From: CAZCGA01 sp964498075
Lineage (GTDB): Bacteria; Desulfobacterota; Binatia; HRBIN30
NCBI GenBank assembly: GCA_964498075.1
Contig: CAZCGA010000240.1
Coordinates: 1 to 6,313, forward strand
Direction: 5' to 3'
Length of the DNA: 6,313 bases
The notes under the pieces were generated by a model. The model ran no database searches. It had not been told where the DNA came from and worked only from the letters and a program-made list of their open reading frames with translations. Shown here in pieces: positions 6,280 to 6,313 of this stretch (the stretch's first letter is position 1; each line of letters begins with the position of its first letter). The translations under genes were made by a program, and so were the position numbers.

Positions 6280-6301
6280 GATCAGCTGGTGCGTGCTGAT
6301 C
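6280..6301. repeat. 7-bp hairpin GATCAGC...GCTGATC
   Basis: GATCAGC (6280-6286) and GCTGATC (6295-6301) pair perfectly around an eight-base loop. No T-run follows on either strand. It may belong to the repeat cluster to its left, or be an operator or transcript end of a neighbouring gene outside the window; the sequence does not decide. Confidence 0.5.
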
Positions 6302-6313
6302 GGTTGGGCCAAT

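Larger units (their letters stand above)
5949..6313. other. Palindrome-rich intergenic region without a convincing gene
   Basis: These 365 bases hold no gene that I can support. A minus-strand frame is open from the right edge to a TGA at 5947-5945 that overlaps the GTG start, but its translation runs through all the palindromes, has mixed third-position composition unlike the gene beside it, and shows no recognisable domain. The region holds at least five inverted repeats (listed separately) between 6093 and 6301. The leader of the giant gene, 5949-6090, shows no clear paired -35/-10 boxes; a lone TTGACC on the minus strand at 6033-6028 has no good -10 at proper distance. The promoter may be of a non-housekeeping type or lie among the repeats. 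Confidence 0.7.

Overview
The window is almost entirely one very large gene on the minus strand. A single uninterrupted reading frame begins at a GTG at 5948, behind a strong ribosome binding site, and runs 1982 codons to position 1, where the window cuts it, probably only a few residues before its stop. The other long open frames in this region, on either strand, look like shadows of it, as expected in GC-rich DNA with strong third-position GC.

The protein is a one-polypeptide signalling machine. Its modules in order are: an N-terminal transmembrane helix; an extracytoplasmic PDZ-like domain; a bundle of about nine further hydrophobic segments of the type usually found in membrane histidine kinases; a GAF-like domain; a Hanks-type Ser/Thr protein kinase domain; a STAND/AAA-type ATPase with clear Walker motifs; about 550 residues of TPR-like helices; and a C-terminal class III nucleotide cyclase. 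The layout suggests that a membrane or envelope signal and a GAF-sensed cytoplasmic signal feed a kinase and an ATP-driven STAND switch, with cyclic nucleotide as one output. That wiring is inference. Two active-site details stand out. The kinase lacks lysine at the VAIK position but carries one in the glycine loop, as in eukaryotic WNK kinases. The cyclase has isoleucine where the transition-state asparagine normally sits.

The remaining 365 bases (5949-6313) hold no convincing gene. They contain a dense series of palindromes: two adjacent hairpins at 6096-6138, a short match to an IS4-type insertion-sequence end at 6144-6160, and interlocking inverted repeats at 6180-6274 that resemble a dispersed intergenic repeat with an insert, then a last hairpin at 6280-6301. 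This looks like a graveyard or landing site of small repeats upstream of the big gene. No clear promoter could be picked out.

The high GC content, the very large kinase-STAND-cyclase protein and the interspersed palindromes suggest a large-genome, free-living soil or sediment bacterium (for example deltaproteobacteria-like or Binatota-like lineages, Chloroflexi or Acidobacteria). The sequence alone does not settle the phylum.
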